Positions 7,901-14,034 of a DNA stretch of 23,708 nt are shown here, piece by piece. The notes under the pieces are model-generated. The model saw nothing but the letters and a program-made list of their open reading frames with translations, was not told the origin of the DNA and searched no databases. Source of the DNA: a virus; IMG/VR virus record IMGVR_UViG_3300031227_014569, positions 1-23,708 of that record. One strand, written 5' to 3'. How positions within the stretch are numbered: the stretch's first letter is position 1; every line of letters starts with the position of its first letter. Both the position numbers and the translations under genes were made by a program.

Positions 7901-8447
7901 TTAAAGCACCTCTTCTACCATCTTGGGCAACTTCTCTTGTGGTTGCCGAATATCTATCCATAAATGAGACAGCACCGGTTGATGATTGAGCACTATTATT
8001 CACTAAACTACCTCCAGGACGGAGGTTTTCTATAGTCACTCCAACGCCACCTCTTCTTTTCATAAGTTGTGCCATTGTTTCATCTATATTGAAAATAGCG
8101 CCATATGAATCTGCTCCATTATCTATAAAGAAACAATTTCCTAATGATGAAATTTGGTAAGGATTACCGAGTCCGAATAAAATGGACCCACCGAATATAA
8201 AGTTTTTGAAATTATCTAAATGATCATGTATTTCTGCTTTTTCTATAGAGTTTGGAAATTTTAATTCCATCCTATGAATTTCGTTTGTTATTCTATTTAA
8301 TGTATCTTTTGGTGTTTGTTCTTTGTATTTTCCATTCTTTTTTAATGCGTATTTATTGATCCAAACGTTAGAGGCCAAATTGTCTCCTTCAAAGTAAGAT
8401 AGCGCGGCCTCATTTAATTGATCAACCTCGTAGGTTTCATTGATCAT
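4959..8447 (-). CDS. nrdJ: Class II (B12-dependent) ribonucleotide reductase with HNH intein
   Basis: Reduces ribonucleotides to deoxyribonucleotides for phage DNA synthesis. The open frame extends to 8555, but I chose Met37 of that frame (MINETYEVDQLNEAALSYF, ATG at 8447). The extra 36 residues are basic, overlap the polymerase gene and are unlike reductase, and a TATAAATA box lies at 8486-8493. This gives 1162 residues, 851 after intein removal. Extein features are SSLGNCF with the first redox Cys, the intein-split catalytic motif TNP-CGEVPL (thiyl Cys), FDSCRLGSLNLSNMV with the partner Cys, and APTGTLAIEARTTSGIEPVF. A TSCPD-like C-terminal region is followed by a zinc/redox tail CPECGGT...CIHCNSC..SKC, typical of class II enzymes. 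No small subunit is seen nearby, as expected for this class. Confidence 0.93.
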   Translation of the reverse strand: MINETYEVDQLNEAALSYFEGDNLASNVWINKYALKKNGKYKEQTPKDTLNRITNEIHRMELKFPNSIEKAEIHDHLDNFKNFIFGGSILFGLGNPYQISSLGNCFFIDNGADSYGAIFNIDETMAQLMKRRGGVGVTIENLRPGGSLVNNSAQSSTGAVSFMDRYSATTREVAQDGRRGALMLSNHINHPDAPEFIVKKDDLTKVTGANVSLKITDEFMKAAEADQDYILHWPTTGKQPEITEQIPYNQLYKRENGTYVKRVKAKEVWDSLIHQAWKNAEPGVLFWDNIIKESPADCYADQGFVTKGTNPCIIGSTLIATADGRNAVSIKQLVNEGKDVPVYSTDYNTGQTQIKWGRNPRLTQSSAEVWKLKLDDGSELIATPDHKILTSELIYKELKDLTPGESLIPFYSFESNGYRQISRVGSKMIGGNFRNKRQYRIIDEFFNGDIDAKQYHIHHKNFDNKNDSIENLQRMLVEEHKKLHSEMMVGKKNPYHKMSKEWKKNFASHPGETNGRYSGWTNNELLDLGRNIFLLEGKLTRNIWYDYAKQTGAPLRLSNKFRFNSFTNFKNQVSENHKVVSASFHGYEDVYNITVDDNHNYHIITSNEDDKFVTSSGICIKNCGEVPLSPFDSCRLGSLNLSNMVLKPYKKGAKVDWELLEKTSRFAQRTMDDVVSLEEEKVITIIEKIKSDPEEEYLKAVELRTWTRVLEVLRNGRRTGIGVLGLGDMLAKLGIQYGSKKATKLIDKLFEVIAVSCYKETVQLAKERGAFPIWDYDKECNNPFISRIISNHFTTEEYEEYVKYGRRNIASLSIAPTGTLAIEARTTSGIEPVFKIRSLRRRKINPNDTEATIDFTDENGDSWQEYNVFHFEFIKWYAQTKNAEYLSVKSNAGYSAYLNSISDEELDRLIDLSPWAGSESHDVDYLEKVRMQGIIQKWIDHSISVTHNLPEDINEEEVNKIYYEAWKVGCKGCTIYREGSRTGVILSKKEEKTEEFHETNAPKRPRELKADYYAAKAAGRDFAVIIGRWPGTSRPYEVFAFENPPSIKNTTGRVVKIKKGHYKFINGEFEIEDLQLAADRIEQKTLCLTASMLLRHGAPVSHVLNVIKKIDENVTSFSSVVRRYLSRYIDDDIQEEKCPECGGTLVREESCIHCNSCSFSKC
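6582..7514 (-). mobile_element. Intein with HNH endonuclease in NrdJ, 311 residues
   Basis: Begins Cys-Ile-Ile-Gly-Ser (block A) and has block B ATPDHKIL. An HNH nuclease core (YHIHHKNFDNKNDSIENLQ, intein residues ~144-162) is followed by EEHKKLHSE and a NUMOD3-like KKNPYHKMS. Block F is VYNITVDDNHNYHI, and the end is GICIKN followed by extein Cys. The penultimate residue is Lys instead of the usual His, a tolerated but less common variant. It sits exactly before the thiyl-radical Cys of the NPCGE motif, a well-known intein site in reductases. The chain is continuous, so splicing is in cis. Confidence 0.93.
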
Positions 8448-8485
8448 ATTAAAAATATGTTTATTTTTGTTATAGTTTATTTGAT

Positions 8486-8493
8486 TATTTATA
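8486..8493 (-). promoter_or_regulatory. nrdJ: TATAAATA box (T4 late promoter-like) before nrdJ
   Basis: TATAAATA on the minus strand matches the T4 late -10 consensus exactly. It lies 38 bases before the chosen ATG at 8447 and just after the polymerase stop codon. A role is inferred from position and match. Confidence 0.45.
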
Positions 8494-8508
8494 TAGACTT
8501 TTTTTCCC

Positions 8509-9945
8509 TTAAATGGCAGATTGTAAGCGTTTTTTCTTAATCTTTTGGAGCTCATCCACTTCGATGTCTGCTCGTTGAGATATTTTCTTCGCAGTTTTTC
8601 TTTGACTGTAATAATCCGTTAAAATTTCCGGAATTAATGGTTCGAATGATGCATCGAAAACTGCTCCAGATACACATTTAATTTGTTTATCATTTGTTTG
8701 AAACTGTTTATCCTTTATGATGAAGTTTTCAATTGATATCATGAACTGTCTCATAATAGAAGGATATAGGGATGCAAAGTCAAATGATGCTACCCATCCA
8801 TACAAATCAGGTGTTGGTTCGAAAACGAAAGCCCCTTCAAAATGTTCTCTTTCTTTTTTATCCCATACCTTTGGAAACACTTGTTTTCTTTGATATGCAT
8901 GTCTAGATAACGTAGCTTCCAACATTTGGATTGGAGAAAACGCATCCATGGCTTGTACTCGTGTAATTGTCCCAAGTCCTAAGAATGTAGACATAGTCTT
9001 TAATTTTTCATCCATTAGTTCTACTAACACTGAATCAATTACATTATAAAAGATATAGAGTTCATAATCATTATTAAAAAGTTCCTTTAATGTACCTGGA
9101 TATTTAACTTTCTTGATTCCAAGTGCTGCTTCAGAAACAAAGTCAAGGGTTCCATTTTCTTTTGGGTTAATAGTTCTATCCCATTTTTCATAAATTGCCT
9201 TATAGTCAACAATAAGTTTATGTTGAGGTAATTTAATGTGACGTTTCTTTCCTTTGATTGTAACTCTATGATCATACCATTGTGATGTTGGTGACATCCA
9301 AGATATGTCCATATTCAATCTTTTTGTACAACGATTATAAATATAGTCCCAATCATATCCCCAGAAAAACCATCCAGTAATAAGTGGAGCATGTCTAGCA
9401 TAATTATACAAGAAATCATATAGCATATCTGCCTCATTCTCATACTGGTGATAAACGAATTTATACTTTTTACCAAATTTTTCGATGTGTTTATTGACAT
9501 CTCTTTCAATTCTATCGCATTCTTCACCACTAAGTGGCTTTAATCCAAACGCATGAGCATCTGGATATTTTACCCAGGATATAGAATTAATTCTATTTTT
9601 TGCATCTTCAGGTTCCGCGAATCCTTCATCAGTTACGTCTACTTCGATATCACAAGAATACATGTCTGGCATATTACGTTCGAACAAATGTTTAGTATGT
9701 TCTTCACCTGCATCCATGAAAAATTCTTGGATTCTATGTTTATCTAAGAATTGTGCCGGACGCTTTGTAACAGCTTTCCCATCCCAAGAAGTTAATCCCG
9801 GAACTGCACCTCTACCTTGTTTTGCGTAACTATATGAAAATTGATGATTTGATGGAACAGTTAATTGCGAAAATGCCACTTTCCCATCTTCATTTATATA
9901 AGAAATTATTAATCTGCCTTGTCGTTGTTCAATATTTAAAATCAT
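8509..9945 (-). CDS. Family B DNA polymerase, N-terminal half ending in motif B
   Basis: 478 residues, about half of T4 gp43. The exonuclease domain shows Exo I SCDIEVD (Asp99, Glu101), Exo II as ITGWFFWGYDWDYI where the usual Asn is replaced, and Exo III YNVIDSVLV (Asp304). Polymerase motif A is FDFASLYPSI (Asp389). The frame stops after KKKRLQSAI, exactly where family B proteins continue into motif B (K-x3-N-S-x-Y-G). Motif B and motif C (DTDS), with the second catalytic Asp, are absent from all three frames of the following DNA and from the rest of the window. A partner fragment elsewhere in the genome is likely (a split polymerase); otherwise it is a truncated gene. No intein start follows the break. 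Its 3' end overlaps only the unused extension of the nrdJ frame. Confidence 0.88.
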   Translation of the reverse strand: MILNIEQRQGRLIISYINEDGKVAFSQLTVPSNHQFSYSYAKQGRGAVPGLTSWDGKAVTKRPAQFLDKHRIQEFFMDAGEEHTKHLFERNMPDMYSCDIEVDVTDEGFAEPEDAKNRINSISWVKYPDAHAFGLKPLSGEECDRIERDVNKHIEKFGKKYKFVYHQYENEADMLYDFLYNYARHAPLITGWFFWGYDWDYIYNRCTKRLNMDISWMSPTSQWYDHRVTIKGKKRHIKLPQHKLIVDYKAIYEKWDRTINPKENGTLDFVSEAALGIKKVKYPGTLKELFNNDYELYIFYNVIDSVLVELMDEKLKTMSTFLGLGTITRVQAMDAFSPIQMLEATLSRHAYQRKQVFPKVWDKKEREHFEGAFVFEPTPDLYGWVASFDFASLYPSIMRQFMISIENFIIKDKQFQTNDKQIKCVSGAVFDASFEPLIPEILTDYYSQRKTAKKISQRADIEVDELQKIKKKRLQSAI

Positions 9946-9978
9946 TGCTGTATATATTTAGATGTTATATGTGTCTAA

Positions 9979-10017
9979 ACAAAAAAAGGTCTAACGAAAT
10001 TGTTAAACCTTTTTTAA
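9979..10017 (-). terminator. Intrinsic terminator after the deoxyribosyltransferase-like gene
   Basis: On the minus strand, AAAAAGGTTTAAC pairs with GTTAGACCTTTTT with one mismatch around a 6-base loop, followed by a T-run. It separates the dUTPase operon from the polymerase gene. Confidence 0.75.
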
Positions 10018-10036
10018 GAAAATGTGTACGGCAAAG

Positions 10037-10420
10037 TTACATTTCTAATTTTGTTTGGAAAGTTTTATCTCTCCAGTTATTTAGTTCCTCTATAGAATAA
10101 AATACCGGAATTCCCTCCTTTATCGCTAAAGCAACTTCTTTATCTGCTCCAGGGCTTGGTATTTCATTTCCATCATCATCAATAGGTTTGATTCTTAAAA
10201 CTACATCACATACTTTTAGATATATGAAATCTTGTTGTAACCAAACCTGTTCTGAATGATGAGTATATAATTCTAAGAAGTGAGTCAATAAAGGCATGTA
10301 AGGCCAATATCCTAATTCTAACAATTCTTTTGATAAATCAAATTGTCTTGTAATATTAGTCGGCATCCAACCAGCGCTATAAGGACTGGCAATATAAACC
10401 TTTATTTCTTTTTCTTTCAT
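10037..10420 (-). CDS. Nucleoside 2-deoxyribosyltransferase-like protein (DUF4406-type)
   Basis: 127 residues. It starts KVYIASPYSAGW, a Rossmann-like strand with the SPY motif of nucleoside deoxyribosyltransferase relatives. It continues with LLELGYWPYMPLLTHF, WLQQDFIYLKVCDVVLRI and SPGADKEVALAIKEGIPVFYSIEEL. The Glu in GADKE aligns with the catalytic nucleophile of the superfamily. Members cut or exchange the base on deoxynucleosides, or act on nucleotide metabolites. In this gene order, 2 bases after dUTPase, a role in the phage deoxynucleotide pool is reasonable but not proven. The start ATG has an ATAAAAAATAAT stretch just before it. Length and layout fit the small single-domain phage versions. 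Confidence 0.7.
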   Translation of the reverse strand: MKEKEIKVYIASPYSAGWMPTNITRQFDLSKELLELGYWPYMPLLTHFLELYTHHSEQVWLQQDFIYLKVCDVVLRIKPIDDDGNEIPSPGADKEVALAIKEGIPVFYSIEELNNWRDKTFQTKLEM

Positions 10421-10422
10421 AA

Positions 10423-10956
10423 TTATTTTTTATCTGTGCTTCCGAATCCATCTGCTCCTCTATCATCTTGGAGACCTTTATAGAATTCTTCTTCATTTGA
10501 TCCTTCTTCCCATATATCAACAATAGAATTCAATACCGGTACTTCTAGGAATTGAATAATTTTTTGCCCTGGAGCAAGATCAACAGTATGATCAGTTGTA
10601 TTAATTAAACTTAAGTGAATTTCTCCTTTATAAGTGTAATCAACAACCGCTGCTCCAAAAATTAATCCATGCTTTGTTGCAATACCTGATTTATTATGAG
10701 CTATCAAAGCTCTTCCTGGTTCGGACATTCTTGATTTAATACCTGATGGAATCATTATTCTTCCATGGACCGGAATTGTAATAGATCTTACTTCCCCTTC
10801 ACCTTTCCCCGCTAAATCTGCAGTAGGATTCTTTTCCATTAAATCATTTAAAAATGATTCAGTAAATGCTGGCACATAGAAATCGATACCTGCATCAAAT
10901 TCATATGCCCTTGTTGGTGACTTAACGTCCCTTATCTTTAAAAATTGTATTGTCAT
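10423..10956 (-). CDS. dut: dUTPase (deoxyuridine 5'-triphosphate nucleotidohydrolase)
   Basis: Hydrolyses dUTP to dUMP and pyrophosphate, keeping uracil out of DNA and feeding dTTP synthesis. All five trimeric dUTPase motifs are visible: DAGIDFYVP (1), GRALIAHNKSGIATKHG (2/3 with the Ser-Gly core), VVDYTYKGEIHLSL (with Asp and Tyr contacting the sugar), PGQKIIQFLEVPVL (4) and the C-terminal arm RGADGFGST (5). I chose Met13 of the longer frame (MTIQFLKIRDV, ATG at 10956), because the box GATATAAAAATAAA lies just before it and the 12 upstream residues are not family-like. That gives 177 residues, slightly long because of an insert after motif 1 (SFLNDLMEKNPTADLAGKG). Confidence 0.95.
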   Translation of the reverse strand: MTIQFLKIRDVKSPTRAYEFDAGIDFYVPAFTESFLNDLMEKNPTADLAGKGEGEVRSITIPVHGRIMIPSGIKSRMSEPGRALIAHNKSGIATKHGLIFGAAVVDYTYKGEIHLSLINTTDHTVDLAPGQKIIQFLEVPVLNSIVDIWEEGSNEEEFYKGLQDDRGADGFGSTDKK

Positions 10957-10963
10957 ATTGGTG

Positions 10964-10979
10964 TTTATTTTTATATCAC
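10964..10979 (-). promoter_or_regulatory. GTGATATAAAAATAAA box before dut
   Basis: Variant of the recurring motif, 7 bases before the chosen dut ATG and immediately after the terminator at 11009-11036. Confidence 0.5.
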
Positions 10980-11008
10980 TAGAAACACTCAAAGTTTTCT
11001 AATGAGAC

Positions 11009-11036
11009 AAAAAAAGCCGGAAAAATTTCCGGCTTT
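11009..11036 (-). terminator. Intrinsic terminator after the 260-residue unknown gene
   Basis: A perfect 11-bp stem AAAGCCGGAAA/TTTCCGGCTTT with seven T on the minus strand. It lies 23 bases past the stop codon at 11059. Confidence 0.92.
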
Positions 11037-11058
11037 GGGTATTGAGGAGATAGGGGTA

Positions 11059-11841
11059 TTATTTTACGTAAGGGTCTAATGAATTAGAAACAACTTTTCT
11101 TATTTGAATTGATTCTGTTACTTCTACCTTATTTGTTACTGTAGCTCTTGGGAGATCTTTTCCATCTGCATAAATAGCTAATATTTTTCCACCCTTTTCA
11201 AATTTTCTAATTGTATTTTCGGGATTCTTACCATAATCTTCCCATTCACCTTGTTTTATTTTATCTAAAACAACTTTCATGGGATCGGTAATGAATACTC
11301 TATCTTTTCCTGATTTCCCAGGTTTGAATTTGAATGCTATTCCAAGATCGCCTAATGCCTCTTTTGCTTTAACATCCTTTAACGCATTATCATCTCTTAA
11401 TTTTTCTCCTTCATTTACTTTTTTCTTTTTAGTAGTAAGCGGATGATCAGGTACATGCTTACATGCTTTTTCATATTGGTCTAGTGTAGGGAGAGAAAAA
11501 CTTGGAGATAATTGAGCGTTCTCATCTACTTCATTTTGTTTTACAGTATTAGTTCTCCCATCTTTTTTCTTAAATGGTTGTTTAACTCCCATTTTCTTTG
11601 CCATCATAGCTCCTATTTTGTCATAAGGATTTAAATTATTCTCATTAGTTTTTTGAGTAGCCATTGCAATTGAAGAATCTCCCCATGAATCTCCGGATCC
11701 AGAAGGACCGTCTGTATTCGAACCAGCAGATGCTGCAGGAGTGGCAGTACCAACGCCCGGGGTATTGTTTAAAGTTGCCATTGGAGCAGAAACTCCGCCC
11801 ATTGCTTCTTCATCTAAGGTTTCTTTAACAAACTTTTTCAT
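11059..11841 (-). CDS. Unknown protein with MKKFVKETLDEE N-terminus; possible virion protein
   Basis: 260 residues, not recognised. The N-terminus MKKFVKETLDEEAMGG resembles the short basic/amphipathic leaders ending L-x-E that mark T4-type internal capsid proteins. It is followed by ~60 residues rich in Gly, Ser, Ala and Thr (TPGVGTATPAASAGSN), likely flexible. Residues ~70-150 are Lys-rich with VKQPFKKKDGRTN. The last third (KSGKDRVFITDPMKVVLDKIKQ ... KGGKILAIYADGKDLPRATV) looks like a small folded alpha/beta unit. There is no signal peptide or membrane span. It stands alone between its own motif at 11849-11864 and its own terminator, so it is probably a single-gene transcription unit. Confidence 0.7.
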   Translation of the reverse strand: MKKFVKETLDEEAMGGVSAPMATLNNTPGVGTATPAASAGSNTDGPSGSGDSWGDSSIAMATQKTNENNLNPYDKIGAMMAKKMGVKQPFKKKDGRTNTVKQNEVDENAQLSPSFSLPTLDQYEKACKHVPDHPLTTKKKKVNEGEKLRDDNALKDVKAKEALGDLGIAFKFKPGKSGKDRVFITDPMKVVLDKIKQGEWEDYGKNPENTIRKFEKGGKILAIYADGKDLPRATVTNKVEVTESIQIRKVVSNSLDPYVK

Positions 11842-11848
11842 ATAATTC

Positions 11849-11864
11849 TTTATTTTATATATTC
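11849..11864 (-). promoter_or_regulatory. GAATATATAAAATAAA motif before the 260-residue unknown gene
   Basis: Exact copy, 7 bases before the ATG at 11841. The match with the copy at 13141-13156 continues further upstream (CGTGTATAA precedes the core in both), giving about 25 shared bases. Confidence 0.6.
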
Positions 11865-11870
11865 TTATAC

Positions 11871-11898
11871 ACGTATCTATCTGATAACGTATCTATCT
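11871..11898. repeat. 12-bp direct repeat acgtatctatct, two copies 16 bp apart
   Basis: Copies at 11871-11882 and 11887-11898, just upstream of the motif for the 260-residue gene. They may be a binding site or chance. Confidence 0.5.
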
Positions 11899-11907
11899 TT
11901 TCACTAT

Positions 11908-12459
11908 TTAAATTTTAAATGCTGGGCCATAAGGAAAATTTGCATCAATTTGTTCAGTCCAAGTTAAACCATTATTTGTTGATCTATATACATTATAATC
12001 GAAAGGGAATTCCCAATATATTACCATTACATTATCCCCTCCCTCATAAAGTAATTCCACCACATTTAATGTTCCCGGAGGAGTTATAGAAGTTAACGAA
12101 GAAAATGCGTTATCTGTATATTTCATACTTTGTCCTGCAGTAAATAAATATCTTGAATTATTGATTTTTATTATTCTTGGTGGACGAGCTGAACCACCAG
12201 TAATAATATTTCCTTGATCAGACATTGAAGTAAAGTCCAAAGATGTATCATTTCTCCAAAGATTTCCGTCGTCTGAATTTATCACGTATATAAATCCTGT
12301 TGCATCATCATACATATAATGACTTTCAAACAAACCAGATGCTAATTGAGATGCATTTGTTCCATCTGTATCTGTTAAATTTATTCCAAGATTATTAAAT
12401 GTAATAAGTTTCGATTCATCAGGTAATATGAATATAAAAGTTGGGTAACTAAAAGCCAT
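11908..12459 (-). CDS. Beta-propeller-like (BNR-type) protein, possible tail/receptor protein
   Basis: 183 residues. Short beta-strand repeats include YMYDDATGFIYVINSDDGNLWR, INNSRYLFTAGQSMKYTD and the Asp-box-like YRSTNNGLTWTEQ near the C-terminus (S-T-x-x-G-x-T-W). Asp-boxes are found in sialidases and in many phage tail and surface proteins. The length is too short for a full propeller, so it may pair with the neighbour at 12474-12860, which has a similar style, or be one part of an oligomer. The product starts MAFSYPTFIFILPD. This is moderately hydrophobic but lacks a basic n-region and a cleavage site, so I do not call a signal peptide. No catalytic residues can be assigned. It is 14 bases downstream of its neighbour, in one operon. 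Confidence 0.65.
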   Translation of the reverse strand: MAFSYPTFIFILPDESKLITFNNLGINLTDTDGTNASQLASGLFESHYMYDDATGFIYVINSDDGNLWRNDTSLDFTSMSDQGNIITGGSARPPRIIKINNSRYLFTAGQSMKYTDNAFSSLTSITPPGTLNVVELLYEGGDNVMVIYWEFPFDYNVYRSTNNGLTWTEQIDANFPYGPAFKI

Positions 12460-12473
12460 AATATTTAATTATT

Positions 12474-12860
12474 TTAAGTTATTGTGATAATATTTCCATC
12501 TCTATCTCCAGCTACTTTGACACTTCCTCTAACTTGAATATCAGATATATTGGTAGAAGTTATACTGGTTGGTGAACTTATAGATCCTTCAGAATAATCG
12601 TATATATTTCCCAATGAATCTCCTATTAAAATATTTGATCCATCTTTAGCAAATGAAGTAAACAAAGTAAACGATCCATTTTCTGTAGAAACATCAACCG
12701 TAAAATTTACTCCGGAATCTTCGGATCTCAATAATTCTGACCCATTTTGGTAAGCTCTTGCTAATAAAATAACCGTTTCTTCTGGAGGAGGGGGTGAAGT
12801 ATGTACAGAATATTTTTCGCCAATTTGAACCATTTGGCCATTATATTTTAAGTATGTCAT
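12474..12860 (-). CDS. Small beta-rich protein, propeller-like, possible tail protein
   Basis: 128 residues. It begins MTYLKYNGQMVQIGEKY, a form of opening seen in small phage structural proteins. A Pro-rich linker (SPPPPEE) leads to beta-strand repeats: TVILLARAYQNGSELLRSEDSGVNF (Asp-box-like), FTSFAKDGSNILIGDSLGNIYDYSEG and VRGSVKVAGDRDGNIITIT. The repeat character matches the next gene downstream, so the two may be parts of one surface structure or a tandem duplication. There is no signal peptide. The function is not assigned from sequence alone. Confidence 0.6.
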   Translation of the reverse strand: MTYLKYNGQMVQIGEKYSVHTSPPPPEETVILLARAYQNGSELLRSEDSGVNFTVDVSTENGSFTLFTSFAKDGSNILIGDSLGNIYDYSEGSISSPTSITSTNISDIQVRGSVKVAGDRDGNIITIT

Positions 12861-12862
12861 TT

Positions 12863-13126
12863 TTATAATTTATTTTTATTCAATTCATAAGATTTTAAGG
12901 ATTCTAAACATCGATATGAGCCTCTTATAAGATCTTTACATTGTTGAGGTTTTGTATCATTTATAGAACATTCATTATTATCATTTAAATATTGACATTT
13001 TCCATAACGAATTTCTAAAAAAGGCATTTTAGGATCTCCATTATAATTTCTTATTAAGGGTGTATTTGTAGCAGTTAACAACCTGCAACATTTTCCGCAT
13101 CCTTTGCAATCTTCCGGTACATTCAT
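12863..13126 (-). CDS. YkgJ-type Cys-cluster protein (putative zinc/iron binding)
   Basis: 87 residues. The pattern CKGCGKCC followed by CQYLNDNNECSINDTKPQQC and a last Cys in YRCLES matches the YkgJ/UPF0153 family of putative Zn- or Fe-chelating proteins (C-x2-C-x2-CC then C...C...R/KPxxC). The family's biochemical role is not settled; some members are thought to bind metal clusters. Here the protein is smaller than most members and keeps the full Cys set. It follows the GH16 gene after 20 bases, and the upstream motif overlaps the GH16 stop codon. What it does for a phage is unknown. Confidence 0.75.
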   Translation of the reverse strand: MNVPEDCKGCGKCCRLLTATNTPLIRNYNGDPKMPFLEIRYGKCQYLNDNNECSINDTKPQQCKDLIRGSYRCLESLKSYELNKNKL

Positions 13127-13140
13127 TGTTCTATATATTT

Positions 13141-13156
13141 TTTATTTTATATATTC
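13141..13156 (-). promoter_or_regulatory. GAATATATAAAATAAA motif before the Cys-cluster gene
   Basis: Exact copy, 14 bases before the ATG at 13126. It overlaps the final codons and stop of the GH16 gene, so the same bases serve as coding sequence and signal. Confidence 0.55.
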
Positions 13157-14034
13157 TTATACACGCGCACGTAATCAACAACGAATTCTGAAATTGGGGG
13201 AGTATTTGGTTTCTCAACATCTCCAATAACTGATTGATAAATTAACACCCACATTTGAGCATCTTCTGCATTATACCATTTCAATACGTTCTTATCTGTA
13301 CACTGAAATATTTTTATTCCATCTGTATACATTTCTATTTTTTCTGGTGTCCAATCCAAAACAAATTCTTGAAATTCACCTAGTCGTAAACATTTCGCGT
13401 TATGTCCACCAATAGAAGGATGTTTTCCATTTACGTTTACACCATAATGTAAATTAATATATTGGTTATCATCTTTACCATCTATTTCAAATACATCTAT
13501 TTCTGGGGGCCAACTTGATCCCCACATCCAATATGCTGATCTAACTCCTTTTTCAATTGGAACTCTACATCTACATTCCCACCTTCCGTATTGTTGTTTA
13601 AAAATATGATCCCCATCTGGTTTTTTATGTCCAGTTGACAAACCGCCTGATGAAAAAGGAACAACTTTTGTTTCTATGGGATCGAAATTAGTGCAACTTG
13701 AGTGCCAATGACCATCTTTAGTTTTTCTGTAAAAAGTTTTTGGTTCGTATTTGGTTATACAACTTATAGTAGAATCATTATTAAGTATTGGTTCCGTCCA
13801 CCAACTTCTTCCATTTCTTGGGTGGAACGCTCCCCAGTGTTCTCCTATTCCCCATTTTCTATTATCGTTTTGTTTTCTACTCCAAGATATTTCATTAAAA
13901 TCGTCATTAAATACCAATTTTAATCTCTTTTTAAATTTTGGAGAAGAATCTTTTAATTTTCTTTTTGCGAATTTAGCGTAAAATTTATATCTACATGTAT
14001 AATATTTGTTCGCTATACGATCTTTTAATTTCAT
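13147..14034 (-). CDS. Glycoside hydrolase family 16 protein (beta-glucanase/agarase/carrageenase-like)
   Basis: 295 residues. The catalytic motif is E-x-D-x-x-E: WPPEIDVFEIDG with Glu178 (nucleophile), Asp180 and Glu183 (acid/base). Supporting family elements are GLSTGHK, YGRWECRCRVP, GVRSAYWMWG, EFQEFVLDWTPEKIEMYTDG and the C-terminal strand EFVVDYVRVYKN. GH16 enzymes cut beta-1,3/1,4-glucans or marine galactans such as agar, porphyran and carrageenan; the exact substrate cannot be read here. The N-terminus is strongly basic without a signal peptide, so the protein is either a virion component or released at lysis, which would suit a depolymerase for the host's coat or algal glycans. Its ATG overlaps the HAD gene's stop (ATGA). 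Confidence 0.9.
   Translation of the reverse strand: MKLKDRIANKYYTCRYKFYAKFAKRKLKDSSPKFKKRLKLVFNDDFNEISWSRKQNDNRKWGIGEHWGAFHPRNGRSWWTEPILNNDSTISCITKYEPKTFYRKTKDGHWHSSCTNFDPIETKVVPFSSGGLSTGHKKPDGDHIFKQQYGRWECRCRVPIEKGVRSAYWMWGSSWPPEIDVFEIDGKDDNQYINLHYGVNVNGKHPSIGGHNAKCLRLGEFQEFVLDWTPEKIEMYTDGIKIFQCTDKNVLKWYNAEDAQMWVLIYQSVIGDVEKPNTPPISEFVVDYVRVYKNI

Noticed and set aside
8440-8520. Group I intron or intein as the cause of the polymerase break
   Set aside because: No Cys/Ser/Thr-led intein block A follows LQSAI, no intron-like folded region or endonuclease follows, and no downstream exon with NSxYG is present before nrdJ.
8448-8555. 36-residue N-terminal extension of NrdJ
   Set aside because: It is unlike reductase N-termini, lies in the polymerase reading region and across the TATAAATA box; Met at 8447 is the better start.
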